Origin: Clostridium cavendishii DSM 21758
GTDB taxonomy: Bacteria; Bacillota; Clostridia; Clostridiales; Clostridiaceae
Direction: 5' to 3'
Length of the DNA stretch: 64,000 bases
NCBI RefSeq assembly: GCF_900141845.1
Contig: NZ_FQZB01000005.1
Span: 62,001-126,000 of the forward strand
In this document: positions 24,573 through 33,972 of the stretch, one piece after another
How the letters are laid out: each line of letters starts with the position of its first letter
Numbering within the stretch: position 1 is the first letter of the stretch
The notes under the pieces: model-generated
The model's database searches: none
Told to the model about the DNA's origin: nothing
Seen by the model: only the letters and a program-made list of their open reading frames with translations
Program-made: the position numbers and the translations under genes

Positions 24573-24731
24573 CTAATAATATATAAAATAATTGTATAAA
24601 TTTTTGAAATAAAATTTATTTTGACTTAATTTTTTATTAATTTTATAAAAAATTAAAATTCTCTTAAAAACTCCAAGTATTTTGTATATAATTGTATTAT
24701 GAAAGGTTATATTAAGAAGTGGAGAAGAGAT

Positions 24732-26066
24732 ATGAAGAAGAATAGATTATTGTCATTATTTATGTGTATTACAATAGCTTTTAGTTTAGTCGTTAGTAAT
24801 CCAAAAAATGTACAAGCAAAATCAAAAGAAGAGATACAGTCTGAAATAGAAGCTAACAAAAATAAAATAAATAATTTAGAAAATGAACAAAAAAATATAT
24901 CTGAAGATAAAGAGGAAGAAAATGCTAAGCTAAAAGAAGTTAAAAATCAAATAAAGCAAAAAAATGATTTAGCAGAAGAATCTTTGAAAAAGGTAAATGA
25001 AGTACAAGGTAAGGTTGATTCAGCTCAATATTTTGTTGATGAGATAAATAAAAATATAACAGATGTAAAAGATGATATAGAAAAAACATCTAAAGATATA
25101 GATAAAAAGGCAAAGGAACAAGCTGAAAAGAAAGAACGTCTTGGAGAAAGGCTTAGAGAAATATATAAATCTAATTTTTCAGATCAGGTAATATACATAT
25201 TGATAACATCTGATAGTTTAGGTGATTTAATTAATAATTTAACTGGTTTAACAACTGTAGTACAAAATGATAATCAGCTTATTGATGAGGTAAAAAAAGC
25301 TCAAGAAGAATTGGAAAGTAATAAGTCAAAATTAAGAAGAAAAAAGGATGAGTTAGAAAAAAATCAAAAAGAAGCTGAAATAAAAAGAAATGAAGTAAAA
25401 GCTACTCAAGGTGAATTTTTATCTGCTAAGAATAAATATGATTCAGATATAAATGAATTAAAGGTGTTAGAAGATAATAAGAATCAAGCTATTAACAATA
25501 TGAGTGAAAGAGAAAAACAAATACAAAGAGAACAAGAAAAATTGGGAGAAGATAATGCTAAATTAGAGGGCTTTTTTAACAATTTAAGTAAAACTGAAAG
25601 TGGACAGTCTGGCTCCTCTTCTAGTGGACAAAGTGGGAACAATGGAAATTCAGGACAAAGTAATGGGGTTAAGCCTAGTTCAGGCGGATTTATAAGACCA
25701 GTAGGAGGCTATATATCTTGTGCTTATGGACCAAGAACACATCCTGTAACAGGAAAGCAGAGCTTTCATCAAGGGGTAGATTTAGCTGTAGGAAGTGGAA
25801 CACCTATTAAAGCAGCTAAAAGTGGAGTTGTAACTACAGCTACTTATCATTATATATATGGTAATATGATAATAGTGGATCATGGTGGTGGATATTCAAC
25901 ACTTTATGCTCATCAAAGTGGATTTAATGCTTCAGTAGGACAAAAAGTAAATCAAGGTGATATAATAGGATATGTTGGTTCAACAGGGTGGAGTACAGGT
26001 CCACATTTACATTTTGAAGTAAGAATAAATGGACAACATACTAATCCTATGCAATATATTAATTAA
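24732..26066 (+). CDS. CwlO/PcsB-like M23 peptidoglycan hydrolase
   Basis: A 444-residue secreted protein with a signal peptide ending near VQAKS. Two long coiled-coil stretches (about 35-120 and 170-285) flank DQVIYILITSDSLGDLINNL, as in CwlO and PcsB. A Ser/Gly/Asn linker follows, then an M23 LytM domain with zinc ligands in FHQGVDLA and PHLHFEVRI. It should cut peptide cross-links in the wall, probably under FtsEX-type control in analogy to CwlO/PcsB. I start at ATG 24732 (GGAG 7 bases upstream), not 24699. A strong terminator follows. Confidence 0.92.
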   Translation: MKKNRLLSLFMCITIAFSLVVSNPKNVQAKSKEEIQSEIEANKNKINNLENEQKNISEDKEEENAKLKEVKNQIKQKNDLAEESLKKVNEVQGKVDSAQYFVDEINKNITDVKDDIEKTSKDIDKKAKEQAEKKERLGERLREIYKSNFSDQVIYILITSDSLGDLINNLTGLTTVVQNDNQLIDEVKKAQEELESNKSKLRRKKDELEKNQKEAEIKRNEVKATQGEFLSAKNKYDSDINELKVLEDNKNQAINNMSEREKQIQREQEKLGEDNAKLEGFFNNLSKTESGQSGSSSSGQSGNNGNSGQSNGVKPSSGGFIRPVGGYISCAYGPRTHPVTGKQSFHQGVDLAVGSGTPIKAAKSGVVTTATYHYIYGNMIIVDHGGGYSTLYAHQSGFNASVGQKVNQGDIIGYVGSTGWSTGPHLHFEVRINGQHTNPMQYIN

Positions 26067-26069
26067 AAG

Positions 26070-26107
26070 TAAGCCAAGCTTTATTTGAAAAGCTTGGCTT
26101 ATTTTTA
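26070..26107 (+). terminator. Rho-independent terminator
   Basis: A perfect 12-base-pair stem, TAAGCCAAGCTT (26070-26081) with 26090-26101, loop TATTTGAA, then a T run. It ends the M23 gene. Confidence 0.9.
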
Positions 26108-26125
26108 GCTTGTTTTAATAATTAT

Positions 26126-26160
26126 ACTAACCTTAAGGTAAATATTAACTCAAGGTTAGT
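26126..26160 (-). terminator. Hairpin after deoD
   Basis: A 9-base-pair inverted repeat, ACTAACCTT (26126-26134) with AAGGTTAGT (26152-26160), just past the deoD stop on the minus strand. The T run is poor, so the strength is uncertain. Confidence 0.5.
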
Positions 26161-26166
26161 GTGATT

Positions 26167-26874
26167 TTATAATCTTATAGCTGTTTCAAGAGCTACTTCC
26201 ATCATTTTAGTGAATGTAGTTTGTCTTTCCTCAGATGTTGTAAGTTCACCAGTTACTAAAGAATCTGAAATTGTAAGCATTGATAAAGCGTTAACATCAA
26301 ATTTAGCAGCTAAAGTATATAATGCTGCAGTTTCCATTTCTACAGCTAAACAACCAAATTTAGGCCAAATTTTCCAAGCATCAATATCATCTCCATAAAA
26401 ACTATCGGCTGTAAATACACTTCCTACTTTTGGCTCAAAGCCCTTTTCTGTTGCTACATCGTAGGCTTCTTTTAAAAGGTTAAATGAAGCTGTGGGAGCA
26501 TAATCTCTTCCGCTAAATCTTATTTTATTTATAGCAGAGTCAGTATGAGCGCTCATAGCCAAAACTAAGTCTCTTACTTTAACGTCTGCTTTCATACTAC
26601 CAGCAGTTCCTATTCTCATAAGATTTTTAACTCCATAACTAGTGATAAGTTCATTTACATAGATTGAAATTGAAGGAACTCCCATACCTGTTCCTTGTAC
26701 AGATATTTTCTTTCCCTTATAAGTACCTGTAAAACCGTACATACCTCTTACTTCATTATAGCAAATTACATCATCTAAAAAGTTTTCTGCTATAAATTTA
26801 GCTCTTAACGGGTCTCCAGGTAGTAAAACGGTTTCAGCTATTTGTCCTTCTTTTGCACCAATATGAATACTCAT
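26167..26874 (-). CDS. deoD: Purine nucleoside phosphorylase, DeoD type
   Basis: It splits purine (deoxy)nucleosides with phosphate into base and (deoxy)ribose 1-phosphate. The 235 residues match hexameric DeoD: SIHIGAKEGQIAETVLLPGD, PLRAKFIAENFL, GTGMGVPSISIYVNEL, RIGTAGSMKADVKVRDLVLA, EMETAALYTLAAKF and TISDSLVTGE. The start at 26874 (ATGAGTATTCAT) has GTGAGGA 8 bases upstream; an in-frame extension to 26889 has no ribosome site. It is monocistronic. Confidence 0.97.
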   Translation of the reverse strand: MSIHIGAKEGQIAETVLLPGDPLRAKFIAENFLDDVICYNEVRGMYGFTGTYKGKKISVQGTGMGVPSISIYVNELITSYGVKNLMRIGTAGSMKADVKVRDLVLAMSAHTDSAINKIRFSGRDYAPTASFNLLKEAYDVATEKGFEPKVGSVFTADSFYGDDIDAWKIWPKFGCLAVEMETAALYTLAAKFDVNALSMLTISDSLVTGELTTSEERQTTFTKMMEVALETAIRL

Positions 26875-27104
26875 AAATAGAATCCTCACTTTCTAAGATA
26901 AAAATGTTTACATAATATATTATATAATAATGGGAAAATAATATAAAGAACAAATAAAAATAAAAATTGTAATAATAGGAGAAATGATTTAGAATATAAA
27001 TGAAATTAATTTTCAATAAATTATAGGTTTATTATAATTTATTAAGTATTTAATAAATATAATTTTAATTTATAAAATATAAATAGCTAGAAAGGTTGTA
27101 GAAT

Positions 27105-27332
27105 ATGGCTAAGAAATCTCTTTTAAAGAATACTCCTGATTATGAGGATTACACAGAAAATATAGTTATAATAGATGAAAATATAATTAAAGAACTTGGA
27201 ATAATGGCAGGAGAGTATATAGTAAAAAAAGGTTGTTGTTCTTCAGGTGGAGGATGTTCATCGGGATGTGCAAAAGGAAATTGTTCTAGTTGTAGTAAAA
27301 AGGATACAAATACTTGTTGTAAAAATAAATAA
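27105..27332 (+). CDS. Small Cys-rich protein of unknown function
   Basis: A 75-residue protein in two parts. Residues 1-43 look folded and acidic (NIVIIDENIIKELGIMAGEY). The tail (44-75) holds eight Cys in CC, SGGGC, SSGC, GNCSSC and CC groups separated by Ser, Gly and Lys, suggesting metal or thiolate binding. There is no signal peptide or membrane segment. A ribosome-like AAAGG lies about 12 bases upstream. It stands alone and is followed by a strong terminator. The function is unknown; a metal-storage or metallochaperone role is only a guess. Confidence 0.65.
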   Translation: MAKKSLLKNTPDYEDYTENIVIIDENIIKELGIMAGEYIVKKGCCSSGGGCSSGCAKGNCSSCSKKDTNTCCKNK

Positions 27333-27336
27333 AATT

Positions 27337-27383
27337 AAAATCAGTAAAAAACTTAATTGATATAGTTCTTTACTGATTTTTTA
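27337..27383. terminator. Terminator between convergent genes
   Basis: A 12-base stem, AAAATCAGTAAA (27337-27348) with TTTACTGATTTT (27369-27380), and a T run on the + strand. A-rich sequence on the other side lets it serve the converging CPBP gene too. Confidence 0.8.
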
Positions 27384-27413
27384 TATTAAAGAAAATAGTT
27401 TAAAGTGTATTTT

Positions 27414-28337
27414 TTATTTATTAGATTCATTCTTCTTTATTAGTTTAATCAATAATATGGAGGCAAGTATAAGAAGTAAACTTACAGTTAAGCCTCCTTC
27501 TGGTCCAAAGGTACCACCGTTTATTAAATTATTTGATTTATAGTTTATAAACATAACTATATCACCAGAAGCATGAGTACCACTTACTAGAAAACCAAAA
27601 ATGTTCCCTTGAGTAAAGTTCCATGCAGAATGAAGTGCACAAGCTCCCCAAAGGCTACCTGAATAAATAGTGTAAAGAGAAGCAAAAATTCCAAATAAAA
27701 TCAAATTTAATATTGCAAGTGGTGCTATACCAGGATTTAATAGATGAAGTGCAGCAAATATAATGGAATTACCTAATATTCCAGTCCAGATACCAAAGCG
27801 TTTTGAAAGAATTGGTAACATAAAACCTCGTAATAAAATTTCTTCACTAGCACCTTGAATTAGCCAAGCTAATATAACTAAAAGAAAAGGAAACATTCTT
27901 GAAAAGGTAAGTGTTCCAGGGGTAATTTCAACATCGCAAGTGATAACTATAATTAATGCGCTTAAAGCTAACATTAGGAAACCAAAGAAAAAACCTATTA
28001 AATATTTATTAAAAGCATTTTTTTTATAGAAACCTAATGTTTTTAAATTTCTTTTTTCATAAAATTTAACCCATAAGAACACAGCGAGTATAACAAAACC
28101 TGTGTTTATAATCATAGATATTAAATTAAAATTAGTATTTTCAGCATTACTTTTTAAAAAGGGATTAATATTGAAAATAGTAAAGCCGATTAAGATATTT
28201 ATTAGAGTTGCTGGAATTCCAGAAGCTAATAAAAAAAGTATTGGCGAAAGAATAGTAAGAATTAAATTGGTAATTCTTTTACCACTAAATACATCTTCAA
28301 CCATTCTAAAAGATTTTCCAATAGTGTTTAAGTTCAT
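27414..28337 (-). CDS. CPBP family intramembrane metalloprotease
   Basis: A 307-residue protein with about eight helices. It has the three CPBP/Abi motifs: the Glu-Glu and Arg of IQGASEEILLRGFMLPIL, the His of IIFAALHLLNPG, and HSAWNFTQGN. These form a glutamate/histidine metalloprotease site inside the membrane. Family members process prenylated proteins in eukaryotes, and in bacteria handle bacteriocin immunity or signal proteins; the substrate here is unknown. GGAGG lies before ATG 28337. Confidence 0.9.
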   Translation of the reverse strand: MNLNTIGKSFRMVEDVFSGKRITNLILTILSPILFLLASGIPATLINILIGFTIFNINPFLKSNAENTNFNLISMIINTGFVILAVFLWVKFYEKRNLKTLGFYKKNAFNKYLIGFFFGFLMLALSALIIVITCDVEITPGTLTFSRMFPFLLVILAWLIQGASEEILLRGFMLPILSKRFGIWTGILGNSIIFAALHLLNPGIAPLAILNLILFGIFASLYTIYSGSLWGACALHSAWNFTQGNIFGFLVSGTHASGDIVMFINYKSNNLINGGTFGPEGGLTVSLLLILASILLIKLIKKNESNK

Positions 28338-28445
28338 AATATAAAACCTCCATTATAGATAATAATATAAATATAATACCATGGAAAATTATGTATATTC
28401 AATAGAGGTGGAAATTTTAAGGTTATTATATGCTTTTATATAGTA

Positions 28446-28479
28446 AAAAAATCAGCCATGAAGTAATGACCGATTTTTT
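28446..28479 (-). terminator. Terminator of the DEAD-box helicase gene
   Basis: A 14-base-pair hairpin on the minus strand (28479-28466 with 28459-28446, two G-U pairs) ending in a run of T, 10 bases past the helicase stop codon. Confidence 0.85.
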
Positions 28480-28488
28480 ATATTTTAA

Positions 28489-30063
28489 TTATCTTTTTTG
28501 TTTGGCAACTTCTATGTTTATTTTTCTTCTGTTTAGTTTTTGTCCAGAACAATTATCCATGATTCTAGCATAAGCATCTTCAGCAACATTTACAAAACAG
28601 AAATTTTCTAGAAGGTCAATATCACCAATTTGATTTGAACCTACTCTAGCAGTGTTTTTGATGAAGTTAACCAATGTTTTAGGAGTTATTCCATCTCTTC
28701 TACCTATAGATAGGAATAATCTAACTTCAGCAGATGCAGGAGTTTCTAAAGAATTTTGTGAATAATCAAAAGAAGTTTGTTTGTCAAATAGCATTTTCAT
28801 TAATGCAGCAGCCACATCTACTAAGTTGTATTCTTCGTCAAGTTCAGTAGCTATTGGAACAAAGTTTGCAAAATCTTCTTCTTCGATAGTTTCTTTTACA
28901 TCATTTATAATATTTTTGAACTTAGTTTCAAATATTTCATCAGCAGTAGGAACAGCTTTTCTATGAATAGTGCTCTTTGTAGCTTTTTGTATTTGCTTTA
29001 AAGATATATATTCTCTTGGAGTCACAAGTGAATAAGCTATTCCTTCTCTGTTAGCTCTTCCTGTTCTACCTATTCTATGAACGTAAGATTCATTATCTTG
29101 TGGAAGATCATAGTTTATAACATGAGTTACACCTTCAACGTCTATCCCTCTTGCAGCAACATCTGTAGCAACTAAGAAATCTAGGTTACCTTCTTTGAAT
29201 TTTTTTAAAGTCATCATTCTGTGGTTTTGAGTCATATCACCATGCATACCTTCGACAACATAACCTCTTGATTGCATAGCTTCAACTAATTCATCAACAC
29301 CTTTTTTAGTTTTGCAGAAGATTATTGCAGCATTTGGTTCATCGAAGTCTATTATTCTACATAGAGTTTCGAATCTATCTTTATGTTTTATTTCAAAATA
29401 ATATTGAGATATCTTAGAAACTGTTAAAGAATTTTTCTTAATGCTTATATGTTGTAAATCTTTTTTCATATATCTTTGAGCAAGATTTTTAATTTCTTTT
29501 GGCATAGTAGCTGAGAATAAAAGAGTTTGTCTTTCTGATTTCATTGATTTAACTATTTCTTCAATATCCTCAATAAAGCCCATGTTTAACATTTCATCAG
29601 CTTCATCAAGAACTAAGAATTCTATTTCATCTAATTTTAAGCTTCCTCTTCTTATATGGTCTAATATTCTTCCAGGAGTACCAACAACTATATCAACGCC
29701 TTGCTTTAAAGCTCTAAATTGTCTATCTATTGGTTGACCGCCATATATAGGTAATACAGATAATCTTTCGTGTTTACCAAGTCTCACAAGTTCTTCGTTA
29801 ACTTGTATAGCAAGTTCTCTTGTAGGAGCAAGTATTAGAGCTTTTGGAAGTTTTCTATTTGGAGTCATATTATTTATTATAGCACAACCGAATGCAGCAG
29901 TTTTACCAGTTCCAGTTTGCGCTTGACCAATTATGTCAAAGCCTTGTAGAGCTATAGGAATGCTTTCAGCTTGTATTTGAGATGGCTCTTCAAAGCCCAT
30001 ATCTTTTATAGCTTTAAGTAGCCCTTCTTTTAATCCTAAATCTTCAAATTTTATATTGTTCAT
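28489..30063 (-). CDS. DEAD-box ATP-dependent RNA helicase with DbpA-type RNA-binding domain
   Basis: A 524-residue protein with all helicase motifs: Q motif GFEEPSQIQ, motif I AQTGTGKT, PTRELAIQ, TPGRILDH, DEAD, SAT, and VI HRIGRTGR. The C-terminal roughly 80 residues (EVRLFLSIGRRDGITPKTLV and NFCFVNVAEDAYARIM) are the DbpA-like RNA-binding domain. It is probably CshA/DeaD-like, unwinding rRNA during ribosome assembly or helping mRNA decay and cold growth. Length and order are normal for DeaD of Clostridium. It has a solitary transcription unit. Confidence 0.96.
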   Translation of the reverse strand: MNNIKFEDLGLKEGLLKAIKDMGFEEPSQIQAESIPIALQGFDIIGQAQTGTGKTAAFGCAIINNMTPNRKLPKALILAPTRELAIQVNEELVRLGKHERLSVLPIYGGQPIDRQFRALKQGVDIVVGTPGRILDHIRRGSLKLDEIEFLVLDEADEMLNMGFIEDIEEIVKSMKSERQTLLFSATMPKEIKNLAQRYMKKDLQHISIKKNSLTVSKISQYYFEIKHKDRFETLCRIIDFDEPNAAIIFCKTKKGVDELVEAMQSRGYVVEGMHGDMTQNHRMMTLKKFKEGNLDFLVATDVAARGIDVEGVTHVINYDLPQDNESYVHRIGRTGRANREGIAYSLVTPREYISLKQIQKATKSTIHRKAVPTADEIFETKFKNIINDVKETIEEEDFANFVPIATELDEEYNLVDVAAALMKMLFDKQTSFDYSQNSLETPASAEVRLFLSIGRRDGITPKTLVNFIKNTARVGSNQIGDIDLLENFCFVNVAEDAYARIMDNCSGQKLNRRKINIEVAKQKR

Positions 30064-30227
30064 TCTTTACCTCTTTCTGTATTTAAATTTAATCATATCA
30101 AATTTTAGCACAAATGTTATCATATCATATTATGTTCAGTTAAGCAATTAATTATTAATTTGAAAAATAAGTCAATAAAAAATGCAATCGTATAAGTTGT
30201 TCATATATCTAAAATTTTTAAATTATA

Positions 30228-30264
30228 AAAAAATATGCACCTTATAAAAACAAGATGCATATTT
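30228..30264 (-). terminator. Terminator of the DUF1646 gene
   Basis: A 13-base-pair hairpin on the minus strand (30264-30252 with 30243-30231, one G-U) followed by T residues, 13 bases past the stop codon. Confidence 0.85.
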
Positions 30265-30277
30265 CAATAAATATATA

Positions 30278-31303
30278 TTATAAAAAGAATAGTACTATAA
30301 ATATTATAAATAATATAATAAAGCCTAGAGGAACTCCAAATCTAATCCATTCTTTACTTTTAATTTTTAGTTTATTAGCAGAAATAATATTTGGAATGTT
30401 TCCTGGTATCATCATACCACCACTTATTAATAGCCCCATTAAGATAGCTTTAATTTGTAATGCGGACATTTGAGGACTTATTTCGGCTGAAGCAAGTGTT
30501 GCATTATCAAGTACAGCAGACAACATATTTACCCAATAAAGAATTTTACCATCTAATGTTAATACATATTCATCTATTATAGGTTTAAATCCTTGTCCAA
30601 GTAATTCAAGTGCAAAAATAAATATAAATACTTTTACAGCACGAATAACAATATCCTTGTTAGATTCCTCCTCATTAATTATATTTTCAGAAGAATCATC
30701 TTTATCTGTATCTACTACAGCAAAGAAAGCACCTAAGATACCAAGAATTATTATTATAGGTATTATATATATACCTATAAGATTGAAAATATACATAAAA
30801 CCTACATTTAATTTAGATACAATTATTGTAGAAAGTGGTTCGCCGATAGGAGTTAGTGCAGCACCAAGACCTATGGAGTAACAAGCAATTATATTTATAA
30901 TTATTTTATTTTTTCTTTTTAATGGTAAGAAATGAATAAATTCAACTAATAATAAAGCTGCTATTATTGCTGTAATTACACTTGATAAAAGTCCAAGAAC
31001 AACTATTAAAGTAAATACTATTATTTTAATAGATACCTTATTTAACAAAATATCAAAAAATTTAATTACTGAATTTCTAAAATAATTAAATAATAAACCT
31101 CCAATTAAAACAGTAAAAGCTATTATATATAAGAACTTATTCTCAAAAATATGAATTATAAGATCAATAGTTAAAGTTTTTGATACTATAACACATAAAA
31201 AGCCCATTATAAGTAAAAATATTTCTAAGTTACTTTCTACTTTTTCAGAAATTAAAGGTAGTATGAAGATTGCTAATAATAATATAGTTAATAAAATTAA
31301 CAT
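30278..31303 (-). CDS. DUF1646 family membrane transporter
   Basis: A 341-residue, highly hydrophobic protein with about ten helices. The conserved region IACYSIGLGAALTPIGEPLS and the late LLISGGMMIPGNIPNIISAN are typical of DUF1646, a branch of the ArsB/NhaD ion-transporter superfamily, in which paired re-entrant loops carry the substrate. It probably exchanges a cation or anion across the membrane. The substrate is unknown. AAGGAGG precedes ATG 31303. It is transcribed alone. Confidence 0.82.
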   Translation of the reverse strand: MLILLTILLLAIFILPLISEKVESNLEIFLLIMGFLCVIVSKTLTIDLIIHIFENKFLYIIAFTVLIGGLLFNYFRNSVIKFFDILLNKVSIKIIVFTLIVVLGLLSSVITAIIAALLLVEFIHFLPLKRKNKIIINIIACYSIGLGAALTPIGEPLSTIIVSKLNVGFMYIFNLIGIYIIPIIIILGILGAFFAVVDTDKDDSSENIINEEESNKDIVIRAVKVFIFIFALELLGQGFKPIIDEYVLTLDGKILYWVNMLSAVLDNATLASAEISPQMSALQIKAILMGLLISGGMMIPGNIPNIISANKLKIKSKEWIRFGVPLGFIILFIIFIVLFFL

Positions 31304-31509
31304 AAAGATTCCTCCTTGTGAAAATATATTTAAAAAGTAAAAAAGGATAATATTTTAAGCATTATTTCACTTTTTAAATACCAAATTATAATTTTAATAC
31401 TCAGTAAATAGTATTAAATACTATTTTGCATTATGTAATTGTAGCATTATTATGTAAAATATGCAAGCAACGTCGCAAAACTGTTAACAAAATATTAAAT
31501 TTAAAAATG
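31304..31509. other. Noncoding interval between divergent transporter genes
   Basis: An AT-rich divergent intergenic stretch. It should hold the DUF1646 promoter on the minus strand. A 61-codon frame at 31426-31611 has no ribosome site and is not considered a gene. The only clear signal is the promoter/operator described at 31510-31559. Confidence 0.5.
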
Positions 31510-31559
31510 GTCAATATTTATACAAATATATTGACTATTTATACATTGGATATTACAAT
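31510..31559 (+). promoter_or_regulatory. Promoter with inverted-repeat operator before the APC permease
   Basis: TTGACT (31531-31536), 17-base spacer, TACAAT (31554-31559). An inverted repeat, GTCAATAT (31510-31517) and ATATTGAC (31528-31535) with 10 bases between, overlaps the -35 box, as expected for a repressor or activator site. Confidence 0.6.
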
Positions 31560-31682
31560 AGCAAAGGTTAGAATTTTAATAAAAAAAGTTCCGTTATATA
31601 TTAACTTTTAAGTTTAAGTTAAAAAGGTGTTGAGATTAGAGAAATAAGTAATAATTGATGGAGTTAAGAAAGGGAAAAAGTA

Positions 31683-33038
31683 TTGGAAGAAAGATTTGAA
31701 TTAAAAAAAGAATTAGGACTGTTTATGGCAACGGCTTTAGTAATTGGTAATATGATAGGATCAGGTATATTTATGCTTCCATCTACCTTAGCTAGGACAT
31801 CTGGTCCTGGTGCAACAATGATAGCTTGGGGAATAACAGGACTAGGATCAATATTTTTAGCACTATCTTTTGGAAAATTAGGATCAGCAATACCTAAAAC
31901 AGGAGGTCCTTATGAACATTCTAAACTAGCTTTTGGAGATCTTACTGGTTTTTTAAATGCTTGGTTATATTGGAATGGTTGTTGGATTGGAAATGCAGCT
32001 ATTATAATAGCTGTAACTAGTTGTATAGCATTTGTTTTTCCAGTTGTAGGTTATAATAACTTAATAGGATTTGTAGTATCTACATGTATATTATGGGGTT
32101 GTACTATAATAAATATATTAGGGGTAAAAACAGCATCTAAAATACAATCTACAAGTACTGTTATAAAAATGAGTTTGTTTTTAGTATTTATAATAGTAGC
32201 CGCGAGGAATTTTGATTTTAATAATATAAGAAATATATTTCCACAAGGTAAGGGCGTGGGTACTATACCAGCAGCGGCAACAGCTACATTATGGGCATTT
32301 ACTGGACTTGAAACAGCCACAGTGACAGGTGGAGAAATAAAAAATCCAGAAAAGAATATAAAAAGAGCAACTATATTAGGTATATTAATAGCAACAGTTT
32401 TTTATATGGCAATAAGTTTTTTTGCTATGGGAGCTATGAAAAGTGATGCCTTAGCGCTATCAAATACTCCTATTATAGATATACTTGCGATTGCATTTGG
32501 TGGTAAAGTAGGAAAATATATAGCTGTTTTATCTTTTGTAAGTATAGGGGGAACTGCTATAGGGTGGTTATTATCTACAGCTAGAATTTCATATGCAGCA
32601 TCAATGGGAGGAGTTTTTCCTAAATCTTTCTCGAAAATACATAAGAAGTTTAAAACACCATATATAAGTTTAATTATAGGAAGTGTTTTAGTTAATATAC
32701 TTTTAATTATGAATTTCACAAAAGGATTAAGTGGGGCTTTTTCTTTTGTAGCTTTATTTGCAACATTATCATATTTACCTGTATTCGCTATAGCTTGTGC
32801 AAATGAAATATTCTTGTTAAATGTTATAGATGGTAAAGTCACTATATTCAAATTTATAAAGAAGAATATATGCCCTATAATAGGCTTTGTTTATGCTATG
32901 TGGACTATATATGGAGCAGGAGCAGAAATAGTTATGTATGGATTTCTTCTTATACTTATGGGAATACCTTTTTATTTATATATGCATGAGAAAAATAGAA
33001 CTTCAAAAAATGAAGAACAGGCGCAGAATATAGCATAA
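31683..33038 (+). CDS. APC-superfamily amino acid permease, AdiC/PotE-like
   Basis: A 451-residue protein with about twelve helices. GNMIGSGIFMLPSTLART is the helix-1 GSGIF substrate loop, and IPKTGGPYEHSKLAFG, LYWNGCWIGNAA and LWAFTGLETATVTGGEIKNP follow. The YWNGCWIGN and LETATV segments align with the AdiC/PotE group of amino-acid or amine exchangers, but the substrate is not certain. It starts at TTG 31683 with a weak AAAGGG site. Its promoter carries an inverted repeat. No decarboxylase gene is nearby to suggest an acid-resistance system. Confidence 0.88.
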   Translation: MEERFELKKELGLFMATALVIGNMIGSGIFMLPSTLARTSGPGATMIAWGITGLGSIFLALSFGKLGSAIPKTGGPYEHSKLAFGDLTGFLNAWLYWNGCWIGNAAIIIAVTSCIAFVFPVVGYNNLIGFVVSTCILWGCTIINILGVKTASKIQSTSTVIKMSLFLVFIIVAARNFDFNNIRNIFPQGKGVGTIPAAATATLWAFTGLETATVTGGEIKNPEKNIKRATILGILIATVFYMAISFFAMGAMKSDALALSNTPIIDILAIAFGGKVGKYIAVLSFVSIGGTAIGWLLSTARISYAASMGGVFPKSFSKIHKKFKTPYISLIIGSVLVNILLIMNFTKGLSGAFSFVALFATLSYLPVFAIACANEIFLLNVIDGKVTIFKFIKKNICPIIGFVYAMWTIYGAGAEIVMYGFLLILMGIPFYLYMHEKNRTSKNEEQAQNIA

Positions 33039-33072
33039 AGGCTGTATCTTTAAGTAATTTTATAGTTAATAA

Positions 33073-33119
33073 AATAAGAAGCATATTAAATTAATTTTTA
33101 ATTTAATATGCTTCTTATT
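33073..33119. terminator. Very long perfect bidirectional terminator hairpin
   Basis: A 21-base-pair perfect inverted repeat (33073-33093 with 33099-33119) with a 5-base loop. It lies between convergent genes. Strong structure but only short T runs on either side. Confidence 0.75.
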
Positions 33120-33141
33120 AATGTATATAAAATATTTATTG

Positions 33142-33972
33142 TTATAAAATCTTCGAAGATTCATTAGTAAGTTCCAAAGTTTCCAAGTCATCTGGAACTA
33201 TAATATTTTTATTAAAGAAATATCTTCCTTCGGCAGAATAGAACTCTTTTCTGTTTTCTATATGTTTATCTTCTGTATGCAAGAGGATAATGTTATCTAC
33301 ATTAAGTTCAGTTGCATTTTCACAAGCTTCTTTTACTGTTGTGTGAGATTTTTCATAAGGTTTAAAGATTTCTCTTTCTTCATATAAGCAGTATGCTTCA
33401 TGAATAAGATAGTCCGAATTATTACAGTATTTAAAAAGATATGCTTTATAAGGTTCATCACCTATAAATGCCAAGCTAATATTATCATTTGTCATTAGCT
33501 TGAAACCAAACTGTAGCCTCTTAGTGCTATCAATATTAAAAAAACTTATTTTATAGTTTAATATTTCAATGTCATTATTATCTGAGATTTCAATAAATAA
33601 TATTTTGTCATCAAAAAGGTTTGTGAATTTTTCTTCAAGTAATAGGTGGCATAATGCTTTGGCTACATCTAATACGGTCTTATGACCATAAATATTGAGA
33701 GTGCCTTTATATTGGTCCTTTAATATAGCTTCAACTACAGCTCTTATAATAAAAGTAATACCATTTATATGGTCATTATGAGAGTGTGATAAAAAAAGAT
33801 TATGAATTTTTGATATTGATATATTCAAATTCTCAAGTTGAGTAAGTATTGAGTTACCACCACCAGTATCTATTAAAAGGTGTTCACCATACTCATTTTC
33901 TATGGTAAAACAAGTATTATAACATTTTGTTACCATAGCATTACCAGTTCCTAAAAAATTGATTTTAGTCAT
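33142..33972 (-). CDS. Metallo-beta-lactamase fold hydrolase, RNase Z-like
   Basis: A 276-residue protein with FLGTGNAMVTKCYNTCF, LLIDTGGGNSILTQL and the zinc motif LFLSHSHNDHINGITF (HxHxDH). Later ligands are in FIGDEPYKAYLF and LIHEAYCLYEE, with His in KSHTTVKEACENATEL and ILLHTED. This is the arrangement of the RNase Z/arylsulfatase-like branch. The long RNase Z exosite is not evident, so it need not process tRNA. GGAGG precedes ATG 33972. The substrate is unknown. Confidence 0.85.
   Translation of the reverse strand: MTKINFLGTGNAMVTKCYNTCFTIENEYGEHLLIDTGGGNSILTQLENLNISISKIHNLFLSHSHNDHINGITFIIRAVVEAILKDQYKGTLNIYGHKTVLDVAKALCHLLLEEKFTNLFDDKILFIEISDNNDIEILNYKISFFNIDSTKRLQFGFKLMTNDNISLAFIGDEPYKAYLFKYCNNSDYLIHEAYCLYEEREIFKPYEKSHTTVKEACENATELNVDNIILLHTEDKHIENRKEFYSAEGRYFFNKNIIVPDDLETLELTNESSKIL

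Noticed and set aside
26834..27016. 60-codon minus-strand frame before deoD
   Set aside because: Tyr/Ile/Phe-rich translation of AT-rich upstream DNA; no ribosome site and it overlaps the deoD start in another frame.
31426..31611. 61-codon frame in the gap before the APC permease
   Set aside because: No ribosome site, and it covers a well-formed promoter and inverted repeat.
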